Shown one piece after another: positions 24,191 to 35,934 of a DNA stretch of 39,671 nt. A program made the position numbers and the translations under genes. The notes under the pieces were generated by a model. That model was not told where the DNA came from, made no database searches, and saw nothing but the letters and a program-made list of their open reading frames with translations. Position 1 is the first letter of the stretch. Every line of letters starts with the position of its first letter. This DNA comes from Saccoglossus kowalevskii (Eukaryota; Hemichordata; Enteropneusta; Harrimaniidae), in contig NW_003135844.1 in assembly GCF_000003605.2 (NCBI RefSeq), positions 171,830-211,500 of the forward strand, written 5' to 3'.

Positions 24191-25079
24191 AGATCGCCAC
24201 CAACTTGCTAGGTCCAAATCTGCGCTATTGAAATTTGCTATGTCCAAACCATAGCAATAACTGAATAGATAAGTGAAGGAGAACTTCATTGGATGCATAG
24301 CATTATAATTGCATAGGGAAATATTTCACGAGAAACATAATGCTATATAAAACATAGTAACACATGTTCGGACTGTCGAATTACAAATAGGGTTGTTTTT
24401 TACAGTCAGGGGTGTCAAAATACACTCGGCAAGACCGAAACATTTTCGTTATAGTTTATGAGGCAAAACAGATTAAAAAGCTTTGCCATTAAGAAGCCAC
24501 TCAAAAAATAGTGACAACATTGGTGGACCTACTTTTGAAACAGCTCCATTTGATGCACGTTTTCATACAGGGTGCAGAGTAGAATGTTGGTTATCTTCTT
24601 TCATACTTTAGAATGCAACAAACAAGTGTGCGATTTTTTTTTTAATTCGAGCTCATCTTACTATCTGACTGTGCCTGTACAACTATCGCATCCTCATAAT
24701 ATGTATCTATATCTCTCCAGCAGTGATGTCATAGTGAAGGCTTTATGGTTGTGAAAATATGTCTGCACCAATTGTTCGGATGTGCTGTTACGAAAACTAT
24801 GCACAAATGTTGCGCTTGGTTCTGATGTCTTTTTGGTGTGTATTATAATGCACTTAACATTGTCTATATACAGTCGCTGTTTCTTCCTGTGATGATCCAG
24901 CGTCATTGGACATGGCTCCCCAAATAACCCAGTCAATATTGTGTACATCTTTTCAGATATAACAATACCAAATATACCACAACACACCCATTGAAATAAT
25001 CATTCTTTAATGAACCATAAAACATAGTATCATTCAATATTAACACTTCTGTGAAAGTTTAGGAATGTGTAACACACTG

Positions 25080-26450
25080 AAAGCATGCTACAAAGTGCCT
25101 GTGAAATGCCCATCCACACATTTCCCATTATTAATTCGTGTTCCACTGAAATATCCAGTCATTGATATTTTGGTTGAAAATGATTACTCGTGTCTGAGTA
25201 AATTTGAGATCTTTTTTGTGTTGTAGGCACGCCCATATATCCTGAAACAGTCGATTGTTTCCGGCTTTCCCTCTCTAGCCGAAGTGAAAGGGCGCCACCA
25301 AACGTCAAAATATGAGAAGAAGCCATACTCTTGCGCTATACTTGTATAATACTGCTTCATTTAACAATACTATTAACGATATATATTTTTCGGTAGGCGC
25401 TTTTTCGAAACGTTGTAATTTTTGGTGGACTCAGCAATGCGTATAGTAATAGTGTGAGAATGTACGCGTTTTCAAACAATATGAAGGTGTGACATCAGTA
25501 GACGACAGCAGTACAATCAGTGAGAACAAGTTGGGATGGACATTCTCCTTATACCGTCCAACACAAATTCTTACGGCAAACATCAGTCCTCATTTATAAA
25601 AGAACAGCTTGGATTTAAATACTAACACAATACTAACACTTTTTGAAAACTAGATTCCGGACCAGTCCATGTTCACCACGTCGGCTTTTAAAGGAAGAGA
25701 AACGTGGGGTAAGTGTTTCAAATACTTTGAGAATCTGAATAACGTTTTGTAAAGACCATGTAATGTTATGAAAAAAGTAGCAATAACGTGACGCAAAAAC
25801 CGAAGCGTCAGCCAAACAGGAGGAAATAATACAGCACTCACACGTTGGCAATTGTTTTTAATTACGCTGTCTTAAAATGTCTGAATTGTTTTGTGATTAG
25901 TTTTGACTTCACACTTCTGTGCAATTTGATCTGCATATTAAGTGGGCTGTCAATATTTTGCGACCAGATATTCTTTAATGTGATCTAGTAATTATGACAA
26001 TCACGATAACTCGAATTACACTATATATTTTGGCTGTGTTTCGCTCCCAATTACATTTATTATCCAATCAAACGCCGCTATCCACGCACTGTTCCTCGCC
26101 GTCACCCGACGCGTGCACCCATTTCAACAGGTGATTTACGAATCATTTTTTAATATTTTTCCATTTCATTGATCGTCAAAATTCAATGTTTTGAATGTTT
26201 TTATTTTAATTTTCAATCTTTTTTCACCTAGACGATTAATGGAATACAGTGTATGAACATACCCAGTAACACGACAAATAACTAGAAGACAAGCCAGACG
26301 TCAAAGTTGACTTTGACAAACTTGGAAACGTATCGAAATAGACATACAGATCGTGGGCAGTTCTATGGCAATAGATAACGGCACTTCACTCCATCGACCA
26401 CAATACAAGTGACTCTGATTGTGCAGTGCACAGTCAATCGTGGTGATGGT
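25080..26450. other. About 1.35-kb stretch present only in unit 3
   Basis: Units 1 and 2 have no counterpart between the gtaacac motif and the taattaatttgcat motif. The stretch includes a gggcgccacc motif near 25290 and short minus-strand open frames at 25633-25851 in which I recognise no domain. No inverted or direct terminal repeats are obvious at its edges. Confidence 0.5.
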
Positions 26451-26940
26451 GATGCAATTTAATAAAACAATAATTAATTTGCATCTTCCAAACAAACGTA
26501 TTAGGTATAAAAGTCTTTCCATCACTGTTAAACTAACAGTATTTATAATATGAACGTTAATAAAGCCACAATAAACAAAAATGCCCTTTGAATAGTAAAC
26601 AATTGAGGTTTATTTGAGAATATTTATAAATATTGTGAAATTCTATTTCAAAACATGCAAACACTGATTATCTATCTCACACATCAAATATTGCGTATAA
26701 GACGAATTATCTGAAAAATAGAAATGATTTTATTAACCAAGAATAAAACACAACTATAGCTTTATTGGTCCGAACTACTTGCTAAATGTTATTACAAAAA
26801 ACAAAAACAATTGTTTTCAGCAACAAGTGGGCAATTCGTTTCAATAATGAAAGTGTTAATTAAAGGTATTTTTAGGAATATGCCGTCCACTTAATGTTTC
26901 CATACCATACATATTCTAAAAGTAAAAATACTGAGCTTTT

Positions 26941-28120
26941 TTATTTTGGTTTCACTTTGTGTTATTTCGATCGTCGTATTTCATCAACAAATACTGTTGA
27001 GTGTCATTCAAATGGAACATTTTTAGTTACCGATAAATTATAATTCTGAGTTGGTCTACATTATGAAGTATCTAACAATAATATTTAAGAAATGTTTGTT
27101 TTCGTCCATATTGCATCCATCATAAATGGATTGAAATAAATTTTCCATTCATTGTTGAATGCCTGTGGTAGGGGTAGTTGCGGAGATTCAGAATTAAGGT
27201 GCTCTAAAGCCATTTTCCCTAAAAACTAAGCCAAAATTTGTTTAATAGCTGCGCATCTACGCAATCTGACTCAACAAAGATCAAAACTGTGGTGCATTCC
27301 CTTTTCTAAACACAGTTTTAATAAGAGTATCCTACACTGCCCCAGGGTTAAATGATATCCATATACTATTTGTGTGGAGTAATGGAACAAAGTCATATGA
27401 GACAATATGAAAGAAAAAAATAAAATGTAAAAAAAGTTAAATGTTGAATACAACTTACAGAAACATAAATAATCTTAACAATGACATGCTTGTTGAAGTT
27501 GCATTATTATCATTTTGTATAATCAAAAACATTTAAATATGCTGCAGCAACATTAAGTGGTTGACTCTGAAGTAGCCTGCTTTCTGTTATTTCTTTGCTC
27601 TTATGGCCCTCTCATGACAATCTGGAAAAAGACCAATATTCTGCTCATTAACTATGTGAAAATATAAACATTTTGGGGCAGTAATATCAGTAACAACAAA
27701 TTAAGTAAATCCTGCAACTATCATCCTTTGTTCAGCACATACAGATTAGCCATGTGCTATGTTTATCAGCCAACCAATTGCATGGTCACCTACTGACCAT
27801 CCAAGCAAAAGCAAAGTAACATTTACAGATTGCTATGCAAAGGGCTGAAGGACCAATGAAATAAGCATCTGACCAGGCTTAAAGTATTTATCTTCAAAAT
27901 AAGGCAACTTCAACTTAGGTTAAAAAGTAGCTTTATTAAGTATAAGATACCAATAATGCTAAATGTATAAATTTCAAGTTTGATATAGCAGTGGTTTAGT
28001 AATTTTGATTTCTCACGCATAGACCATACACAAGGATGAATCAAATTTTAAAGAATAATTTTACGAAAAAATGCTACATACTAACCTGACATTCCTGCAT
28101 TTTGTTTCTTAGCATTTATT
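26941..28120. other. No gene seen, right of unit 3
   Basis: Homology to unit 1 stops near 26940. This stretch is AT-rich with no coherent reading frame, repeat or RNA gene that I can support. Confidence 0.5.
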
Positions 28121-28123
28121 TCG

Positions 28124-28130
28124 TATAAAT
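28124..28130 (+). promoter_or_regulatory. Candidate TATA box
   Basis: The motif TATAAAT lies in a gcg-free AT context, 58 bases before an ATG with A at -3. The spacing would put a start site near 28154. It is a sequence match only. Confidence 0.3.
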
Positions 28131-28181
28131 ACCAGGCAATGTTCTGTTTAGCAACTACAAAAACTTATCACTGTCATCAAG

Positions 28182-28244
28182 ATGCATCACTTCTTTGTTG
28201 GTATCGTTATCGTTGCATCTGGTACACATCTGTATCCAACATGA
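28182..28244 (+). CDS. Possible 20-residue signal-peptide-like reading frame or first exon
   Basis: The ATG lies in a favourable context (caagATG). The frame reads MHHFFVGIVIVASG and then a few polar residues before TGA. A short basic/aromatic start followed by a hydrophobic run is typical of a secretory signal. A GT at 28222-28223 could be a weak donor that would splice this to a later exon, but it fits the consensus poorly and I find no clear second exon. A chance frame is quite possible. Confidence 0.2.
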   Translation: MHHFFVGIVIVASGTHLYPT

Positions 28245-28502
28245 ATGTCCATTCATCTAACTCGACCATGGACTCTGGCGACACAAACACCACGCTTCAT
28301 ATGCCACATTGTAGACCTGTAAAGCAGTACAAAACACCTAATATCAGTATATACATACAGTGTATTTGTTTTATGATTGAGGTTTTATAATTTATATATT
28401 GATTTTATTGTTTTATATTACAATTTTTTTAAAATCAAAATCTGACACAGGAAACTAACAATTATTTTGCATTAGAATTATAACATGATTACAATTAATT
28501 AT

Positions 28503-28523
28503 TACCTTATTATTATTATTATT
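28503..28523. repeat. (TTA)n microsatellite
   Basis: A short uninterrupted run of ATT/TTA triplets. Confidence 0.75.
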
Positions 28524-28884
28524 TCTTCTTCCATTTCTGATTTCTGTGAGATGCCAGCACAACTAACCCCTTTAGCTGATAAATTTTGCACTTGATCCGA
28601 TATCAATTATTCAACGATAATTTTTTCAAGATGGCAACCCTCGCAGGGATTTCGCCGATGTTTTCACAGTTTCGGCCTTTTCGTTGTGAAATCGTGCTCA
28701 ACTATTTTTGAGACCCATCGACAGTGGAAAGATAGAAACGTGAGACCAGCACATGAATTCAAATGTTGCCAAACAAAGACTGAACGGAATTACCTTTAAC
28801 TGATATACCACAAACGGTTAGCTGTTCGGGTGTGTAAGCATTCTGCAGATCTAGTACTATCGGAAAATCATTTGGATTGTCAAA

Positions 28885-29676
28885 ATGTCTTATTACTGTC
28901 TTCGTTTTTTCAACTTCAAATTATTCGCTGGTGATACACATCTTTCTCACGCACTTAATAAAAGTTCACCTTGCACATTTGCAGCACAACCTAACCTCAC
29001 TAATGTGCATACATGGTGTAATGCTAATAAATTAACAATCAATGATAACAAGACTAATTACATGCTATTTTCCTCAGTCCAATGTAAATCAACCCCAACG
29101 CGAAAACTACGAATGGATGACAGTATTCTACAGGAAGTAAAGCTACCAAATATTTAGACGTAATAATGGATAATCATAATCTCACATTAAGCATAACATT
29201 TCCCCCTTTATTGGTTTGATTGCAAAACTCCGGCATACACTACCCCGATTTGCCCTTGTTCTTCTTTACAATTTACTAATACTTGCTCATTTATCTTATG
29301 GCTTAGAAGTATGGAACAAATTCCTCTCTTACTCCTATCTATATCCTTCAAAAGTAAATTGTTCGCCACATCTCATTCAAAGATAAATTCACTCACAGTC
29401 AGCCTCTTTTTTCATTCTCTTGGTATTTCAGATATTTACACCCAATTTATATATCAAATCTGTACTTTTATTCACGATCTTTATTACCACATACCATATG
29501 TAATTTAAATAATTATTTTACTTTTCTTGAACATCAGGTCAACACAAATTCACATTTTTCTATCAAAAAAAGAAGATTACCAGAGAACCATATTGTGGAA
29601 TAACTTACCCCCTCCTTGTAATGTAGTAACAAATAAGAATATGTTCAGGGATGAATTAAACCCATTTTTGGGGTGA
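28885..29676 (+). pseudogene. LINE (Jockey/CR1-like) reverse transcriptase C-terminal fragment
   Basis: This is the remains of a non-LTR retrotransposon ORF2. At 28924-28938 the catalytic motif reads FAGDT, where active copies have two adjacent Asp (FADDT-type). It is followed by HTWCNANKLTINDNKTNYML (from about 29007), the usual downstream RT segment. After a TAG at 29155-29157 the frame shifts: LRHTLPRFALVLLY near 29228-29270, then WNNLPPPCN from 29596, ending at a TGA at 29674-29676 where such ORFs normally finish. The 5' part is missing, as expected from incomplete reverse transcription. Frameshifts and the Asp-to-Gly change make it inactive. The clade assignment is tentative. Confidence 0.82.
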
Positions 29677-30504
29677 ATATATTAGCTAAAAACGGTGCTG
29701 ACAATTTGTATTTAAGCTTTTAGTTATTTAAAGCGATTATGAATAAGTAAACTTAGGCTGCGTAGACGACGTTCGCGTCGATCAGAACCAAAAGATGCAT
29801 TTTTTTTTACATCGGAAGATGAAATCGAAACACACGTCAATACAATAACCATACATTTGTACCATTCAATCTCTCAATTTCTCTATCTACGAAGTTCAAC
29901 TTGTAGGATCACTGTTGACGTATTTCTATTTCTCTTTCTCGGTTGCATTTCAACCATTTCAAAATGGTATTTAGAGTATTAAACCCGGAGGTAAAAAAAC
30001 AATAAAATAATGTACACTCTCAATCTGTTCAATAACACGATTGCAAGAAATAATTTTCACATAAACATTTATAGTAATTTAATATGAAATACTTTATTTT
30101 CAGGTAATAATTATGCAGCAAATGTGCTACAATGCAACACAAAGTCATTAATGCCCCATAACAAGGTGCAGACTGTTTCATTGAAAATACGAGCATTTAT
30201 TTAAACTTGAAAATTTCAAATAATTTCCACGACTTTCTACAATAAATGTTCGACATTAGAGTTTTTCCCAGGTTGTCTCCCATACTAACCTCGACCGAAT
30301 GAACTTTACTTTTGTAATCGGCCTGATCAACTGATCATTCTACTATGAGAGTCATTTGAAATTTATTCAAATTGGCGATCATTTAATGTTCAATAATTTT
30401 TCAAAATTCTACATTCTTCTGAAGCCACTACGATATTTAAACGCCTTTGACGAGATATTTATTCGCTTTTCCGAAATTTTAACTACAGGTCTCGATAATG
30501 TAAC
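29677..30504. other. LINE 3' side and intergenic, no gene seen
   Basis: The first few dozen bases may be the LINE 3' untranslated tail. The rest has no supported feature. Confidence 0.45.
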
Positions 30505-30800
30505 AACATAGGTAACACTAGCTAGCTAGGACTTTATATGCGCCTATAAACTTAGGTTGCGTACCTTTTCGAGTGGATTACACGATGACAATGTAGAAAT
30601 ACGGCGTTGACTTGCACGAATGGTTCCCTGGTTCAACTCAAGAATTGTGACTTTTACAGGACAGATAATAGTTTTGAATGGTGGCAAGCGTAAGTCATTG
30701 GATGTTAGTTTGCACAGGAGACGTATTCGCACCAAAGTACAGATCTTCTGCTAGTTCGGCGATGGTATCATCCTCAATAAGGTCACCGAGTATGCAACAC
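30505..30800 (+). pseudogene. Unidentified decayed coding element, copy 1
   Basis: The sequence matches the reverse complement of 33555-33815 over most of its length (shared stretches include cttgcacgaatggttc, caagaattg and gtaagtcattgg.tgttagtttg). Read on the + strand, one frame gives LHEWFPGS and another gives GGKRKSLDVSL, followed by FGDGIILNKVTEY after a stop. Copy 1 has a 12-base insertion and stops relative to copy 2. I do not recognise the protein. A dispersed mobile element or a duplicated host pseudogene are both possible. Confidence 0.6.
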
Positions 30801-32182
30801 ATTAACTCTTTCAACTGTGACAAAATTGTCACTATTTTGGATGTTATTTGTTATTGTCTAGTTATTTGTGTTTGTAGGTTATAGTATTGTAAAGTAACTT
30901 AATTGAATAAACTCATCATATAATATAATTAATAGTGCTAAGTCTGTTGCTTAGTAACTAGTGTACAGGTGTACATGAATCAGATCATAGTTTGATTTGC
31001 AGTGTGCTGGTATGCGAGTGTGTATTGGGAGTTAGTGGTATGCACTTACAGGTGGGTGTATGGAAGTTTACTAGAGTTGGCTGGAGTGATGAATAGAACT
31101 GCTTTTGTGATGCAAAGTAGGTCAGTGTGCTTGGTAATTCTGCAGTGTGATGTGGTTAGTTGTCCAGGAGTGAGCATCTCCTGCAATTCTACTCGTGGTG
31201 ACTCGTAATTTTACGATCAACTGGCAAGGCTTTCAGGCTTCGGTCAGTCAAGTATATAGAATAGAGGTCTGCCAAATTGGTTTTGCAGCTTGGGGATATT
31301 CCTGAGACTTGAATATTCCACCCTTTGCTGAGGGAGATGGACAAGACGCCAGCACATAGAAACTGTAAGTTGAGATTTCAGTTTAATCATTTCCTAGTAG
31401 TTCATTCAACTGTGCCGGGTACGGTAGCCCGATTAAATACATCCATATTACGTTTCTTTAGTTGTGTTTAAAACGGCAGGTATTATGGAATGTACTTGTC
31501 CCTTTTCCAGATGACCTGTGAGTGATGAGCCATCGTGACGCATGAAGCATGGAGCGCAGTCCGAGTGGGAGGCTGTGAAGTGGAATTCTGGATTGAGTGG
31601 AGTGAAGCAAGTGTCGAGCAAGTGAACGTTTGAAATTGCCGGACATTAGGACAGTCTGAACTTGTTGTGGCGTGTTCATGAGGTCTAGCCGGTTGTATTA
31701 CCAACGTGTAATGCTAGTTCTTAATTTACTGCTTGTATTTATAACGTGTATGCTTCACGCATTATTGTAGTTTTGATGAGCGTGTAGTCTAGTTTGTCTT
31801 ATAATTGTATGCCGTTTTATGGATTGTGACATGTATTAATATAACTAGTAATATTTCCCTTAGTATCATCCCATTGTGTATAGAACTCACTACTAGCTTA
31901 ATAAAGCGTATTAATTCTGAACCGCAGACTGGCGTGATTTCTGCTTGTTATTTATATTGCATGTGCTGCCTGCTAGAAAAATCTGACACCAACACTGTCT
32001 CAGAACCTCGCATTCCCATAGCTGAACGCACATTGACACGGACACCTTTAAATGTGGTTGCTACGCCACATTATTTTTGTGACTCGTGCGAAAGGGGAAT
32101 ATGCTAGAAGGCCTTAGTGAGATCAGTGGTGATGACATTTTTTGACGCAATTATAGACGCCTTCTTTATAAATAATGTTATT
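30801..32182. other. No gene supported
   Basis: Open frames on both strands here are short and overlap one another with no recognisable domain. An AATAAA lies near 31898 in a context that could be an LTR or transcript end, but no partner repeat is visible. Confidence 0.4.
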
Positions 32183-32240
32183 TCTGTTGTAATTTCTCTA
32201 TGGACCTTTGAGTCTGAAATAAAGTATAATTATAATAACA
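32183..32240 (+). mobile_element. Probable LINE 3' tail
   Basis: The stretch ctatggacctttgagtctg followed by aaataaagtataattataat resembles the conserved 3' ends of CR1/L2-type LINEs, which finish with a short AT repeat after an AATAAA. No coding sequence from the element is seen upstream, so it would be a strongly 5'-truncated insertion. Confidence 0.4.
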
Positions 32241-33554
32241 TTTCCATTGTACAATTTGGCGAAGTTTGCTGTCTGGCATGAGGGCTGGTTGTGGCTTGCT
32301 GTAGTGGCCGATATCTGCAAATGTGATGATAACGCGGAATTCATCGTTTGGCTTTTTGACTAAACATACACACACCTTCTATTCACAAGTCACACAGCCT
32401 AGTTAGCACAGTTTGCATTGGTGTAGAGCGCGTACAAATGCTCACAGCATAGAATGCGCCACAGCGACCCGTTTCCGTTGCGACTTTGCCGTACATTTTT
32501 GCTTCGTATAAAGAATACCCTAAACATCAAAACAGTGTTCTACTTAATATTCATTCTGGCACGTTCGGCTTGGGCAGCACCAGTGCAGTGAATGACAATT
32601 TGCACAGTTTCAGTGACGTCAACCATATGATATACTGTGTAATATCCACTTGGCGGGCAATATACCATGTAATATCCATTTTATTCAATGTCATGTAACG
32701 GAGTCTCAACCAACCAGTATGCGTAACAGCAGTGAGATGTGATAAAATGGTATAATGGTCAGCGATAACTCACAAGCCTGCTTTACATGTACAGACTTTT
32801 TACTCAATATATCCACTGGATCATGCAGACATTGATTTAATATCAATCTTTACAATTACTTTTTTTTTAAAGCTGGTATCACGGGGGACTTCTTCTCCCT
32901 GAGGGTTCTTCACACATGTCAGGAGGAAATCTCGTCTGGTCTCTTTACACGTCTGCTCGAGGTGCAGGATCGGGAAAGTCACTTAAGCCTTACAGTCAAA
33001 TAAGACACGCACAACGAAATACGTTTCAGCTCTCGTCTTTAGTCGGTCAGTCGAGTACTCTATAAGACACAGCGCCCTGGGGAAAAGTCCTCAAGACTAT
33101 CGCAAGGCTGACCCAAGACTCTCCTAGACTGCGCCAAGACTGCCTCTGTCCTGGTGTTCTCGCCAAGACCAACTAAAACAACTTTATTCACTTTCAAAAG
33201 CTTAACCAATTACAAAGAAGTATAAAGACTCTAGGGCGTAACCTTCAATCGTACAGCCAATCACACTAAGTACTGAACACGTCATTTCTTTTGATTAATC
33301 GTTCACTATATTAGTAACTGCGAATACCAACTGTCAGAAATAGTAGTCCGAATAGCGACGGTTATATCGTAATTAGTTTCAAATCACTGAGTCGAGTTCC
33401 GTCCAGGACTTCACATGAGCCTAAACGATGACAGATATAACACAGCCATTCTCTAGTAATCGGCTAAATAAGTCGATCAACAGATACACGCAAACAAATT
33501 CATGACACTGGCGTCAGAGCCTGATCTACACACTGTCACTGTCGCTGTCACTGT
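32241..33554. other. No gene supported
   Basis: I see no domain in either strand. The segment about 32870-33200 is less AT-rich and reads like part of a repeat (recurrent aagact motifs), but I find no second copy in the window. Confidence 0.4.
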
Positions 33555-34345
33555 CACATACTCGGTGACCTTCTTGATGATGGTGGCATCACCAAACTTA
33601 CAGACAATTTGTACTGTGATATGAATATGTGTCCTGTACAAACTAACAGCCAATGACTTACGTTTGTCACCACCCAAAACTAGTATGTGCCCTGCAAAAG
33701 TCCCAATTCTTGATTTGGTATGGAACCAGAGAACCATTCGTGCAAGTCAACACTGTCATCATGTAATCCACTCAAAAAGGTATGCAACCTACGTTCATTT
33801 ATAGGCAAATATCTAGTCTTACCATGGTGTGCATCTCTTGTTGCCCACTGGAAAACGAAACTATTTGACGTCAATCTAGAATTCAATGAGCTTAGCGATT
33901 CCTTTACTGTTGCTCATGCGGCGTTATTATCGAATCGTACAATAACACTCCCCAGACGCACAATAAAATATGGATTGTCACTGATGCTGCCTTCAATGAA
34001 AAAAAAAGTGTTGGGTTCACAATGCAAGTCTCACATGGTGACGAGCTCCACCTCACAGGTTTCTGCAGCTCCAAGCTTAGAGGGCGTCAGTGACACAAGG
34101 CACTTCGGCGGCTGATCTGCACTGGCTCGGAAGATGAATTCTGATTGGCTAAAAAAACAAAAAAACTTGTGGCGTTGAATGCACGTTCATTGTCAGTATT
34201 GTTATGCAAATTCAAACTAGCTAATCATTTACAACCTTCCGAGCCAGTGCAGATTAGCCCCACTTCGGTCCAACTAACAAGTGTAAGATGACCTCCTGAC
34301 AGCAATCCATATTCGTCCCAGTCACGCATATTGTAACTAAATGAA
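33555..34345 (-). pseudogene. Unidentified decayed coding element, copy 2, split by an inverted-repeat element
   Basis: Read on the - strand, this gives a long protein-like series: SYNMRDWDEYGLLSGGHL (34340-34285), LVSWTE up to the inserted element, then after a frame change ETCEVELVTM, SDNPYFIVRLGSVIVRFD, FQWATRDAHHGKTRYLPI, LHDDSVDLHEWFSGS and finally GGDKRKSLAVSL and KFGDATIIKKVTEY in another frame. Stops (for example after VTM and after NNAA) and frameshifts show that it is dead. The last third is shared with copy 1 at 30505-30800 in inverted orientation. I do not recognise the family. The 131-residue open frame on the opposite strand (33720-34115) is its shadow. Confidence 0.55.
34109..34260. 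mobile_element. 152-bp MITE with 25-bp terminal inverted repeats and 8-bp target-site duplication
   Basis: The terminal 25 bases (34109-34133 and 34236-34260) are inverted repeats with two mismatches; the shared core is ctgcactggctcggaag. Identical 8-base direct repeats cacttcgg flank it exactly (34101-34108 and 34261-34268). Removing the element and one repeat restores continuity of a minus-strand reading frame. It has no coding capacity. Eight-base duplications point to the hAT, P or Merlin superfamilies of DNA transposons, but the termini do not match the usual hAT CAGGG start. Confidence 0.88.
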
Positions 34346-34691
34346 GCAGGTCATTCATTGTTATTTTTTTCATTAAACATGGACAAGACAAATCAACACG
34401 TGTCAATCTATTGTTACCAGTGTGCCTTACTTAACAATGTACCTCGCATTGCTGTTGAGTAATCAATCTCCGATTCATCAGAGTATGTTTGCAGTTTAAT
34501 GCAGCAAATGTAATCAAACGTGAACGACTATTTGTCGTCATCATAGACGACAATCACAGTAAAATGTTGCACAATGCTCTTCTGCAACTTTGCATAGACC
34601 TGAGCATCCCAGCTGCTATACGACGAATGCAGTGCCAGGTTTTATAGCCCTATCTAACGACAGCCTTTGAAAATACAGTCTGAATAATGAG
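34346..34691. other. No gene supported
   Basis: I see no recognisable domain. A small near-palindrome, gtcgtcatcatagacgac, lies near 34534. Confidence 0.4.
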
Positions 34692-34831
34692 ATCGGCCAC
34701 ATGATGAATCGCAACAAAAATCGAAGAAGTTGAAAATTAGTTACTCCACCAGGATCTACTGTGCGATACTATTACACTACTATTCCTCTTCATAGTGATC
34801 GCTCATGTTAATTCCCACATCTGTCCAAGAA
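34692..34831 (+). repeat. 138-bp dispersed repeat, copy 1
   Basis: It is a direct copy of 37715-37852 with only a few substitutions and a 2-base difference, from atcggccacatgatgaatcg to cccacatctgtcc. There is no open frame and no clear terminal repeat. I do not recognise the family. Confidence 0.85.
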
Positions 34832-35337
34832 AATTATCGACACATGGGACGTGGGCTCAAAAAGACCAATTTACCAATTATCAACTTCCTATCGTAAGCT
34901 TATTTCAGGCCAACACATCAAACGTTTGGCCAACAATCAAGGCAGCGGAATATCGAAAGTACACCTGCACTTGAAGTGTTGATAACCAATGGCACAACAT
35001 CTGCAAGATCTTCTCAGACATATGTCATGTTTTCTGTTAACATTTCAAAAATTTTTAACATAAGAGACAATAAGTGGTTACACCGCAATGTGTATTTATG
35101 AATTGTTTTTACGCCCTCTCGTGTTCACTTTATACAATCTAAGCATGCTATGTTATTCCGATTTTTGCATCCTCGCCATGTTGGTCCTGGGTTCCCATTG
35201 GTTTTCTGGTTATTTTACATCCAGACAAATTTTGTCAAATTCGAAATGTAATTGAGGTTATAGTAAATCAAGGTTATTGTAGTTAAACATTTTTGTTTTG
35301 TTCAACTGATTATTGCAAAACAGTGCACATTATTTTG

Positions 35338-35640
35338 CTGTAGCAGGATCCACGATGACGTGTTTGAGTGGGCACCTGGAGATCAATTGTAAATAACACC
35401 CGAAAATAAGCATGCAAAAATAAGCATGGTCAGTCTCCATTGTAAAAAACACAACATCCACATGATATAGCAGGCCTGTAAATTGACATATCAGTGTTTC
35501 CTTATCAGCTGTTGCATTCATATTGTATTTACAATTAGCAGCTATATTGTTCATTTGTAACACTGGTATTATTTTGAGTGTTTATTAACCCTACTCCCAC
35601 TGTTATAATGGCCGCACGCTATCTCGGTGTCATCTACTTG
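35338..35640 (+). repeat. Partial array-unit fragment
   Basis: It contains tagcaggatc, then atagcaggcctgtaaat, tttacaatta..agcta, and aacactggt..tattttgagtg, in the same order as 10672-11035 of unit 2 and the matching part of unit 3, but with internal deletions. It is an isolated piece of a unit with no gene, and lies before unit 4. Confidence 0.65.
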
Positions 35641-35764
35641 ACCCAAAGTGTAGTTGTGCAATCAATGTTCTCGTTTCAAGTTCGTCTTCAAAAAATGACT
35701 GCAATGTTAATCACATTCTCTATATGCGGTTTTATATAAATCATAAAATACCATCACCATAGTC

Positions 35765-35780
35765 AATAAATAAATAAATA
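35765..35780. repeat. (AATA)n microsatellite
   Basis: About four AATA repeats. A separate short (AT)n run lies at 35909-35921. Confidence 0.7.
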
Positions 35781-35934
35781 CATTGTTTACAAAGTGTATA
35801 TAAAATACCAATATAAGTTATCCAAACTGTCAAAATGATCCTGGAGAAATCATCGTTTGTGATTGGTAAACTGTCATTCAGATTCAGAAGATCCCACAAT
35901 AAACAATACATATATATATATAAGAACCTGTAAT

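Larger units (their letters stand above)
16885..26940 (+). repeat. Array unit 3 (about 10 kb, longest)
   Basis: It starts with ccacatgtaccagttg (16895) and the gggcgcc motif (near 17007), as in unit 1, and runs through the intact gene to a right end (26605-26940) that matches unit 1 at 9220-9570. It is longest because its 3' flank carries stretches absent from the other units. Confidence 0.8.

Noticed and set aside
25633-25851. Overlapping minus-strand open frames of 63-72 residues
   Set aside because: They show no domain, there is no homologous frame elsewhere in the window, and the length is within chance expectation.
28139-28390. 83-residue open frame overlapping the TATA-linked short frame
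   Set aside because: Its composition is random-looking and its ATG lies upstream of the expected start site; I favoured the short hydrophobic frame, itself only weakly.
31458-31704. Two overlapping minus-strand frames of 73 residues
   Set aside because: The two frames overlap each other, show no recognisable motif and have no second copy to test conservation.
33720-34115. 131-residue open frame on the + strand
   Set aside because: It is antisense to the protein-like minus-strand relic, and its stop comes from the inserted inverted-repeat element. It shows no domain.
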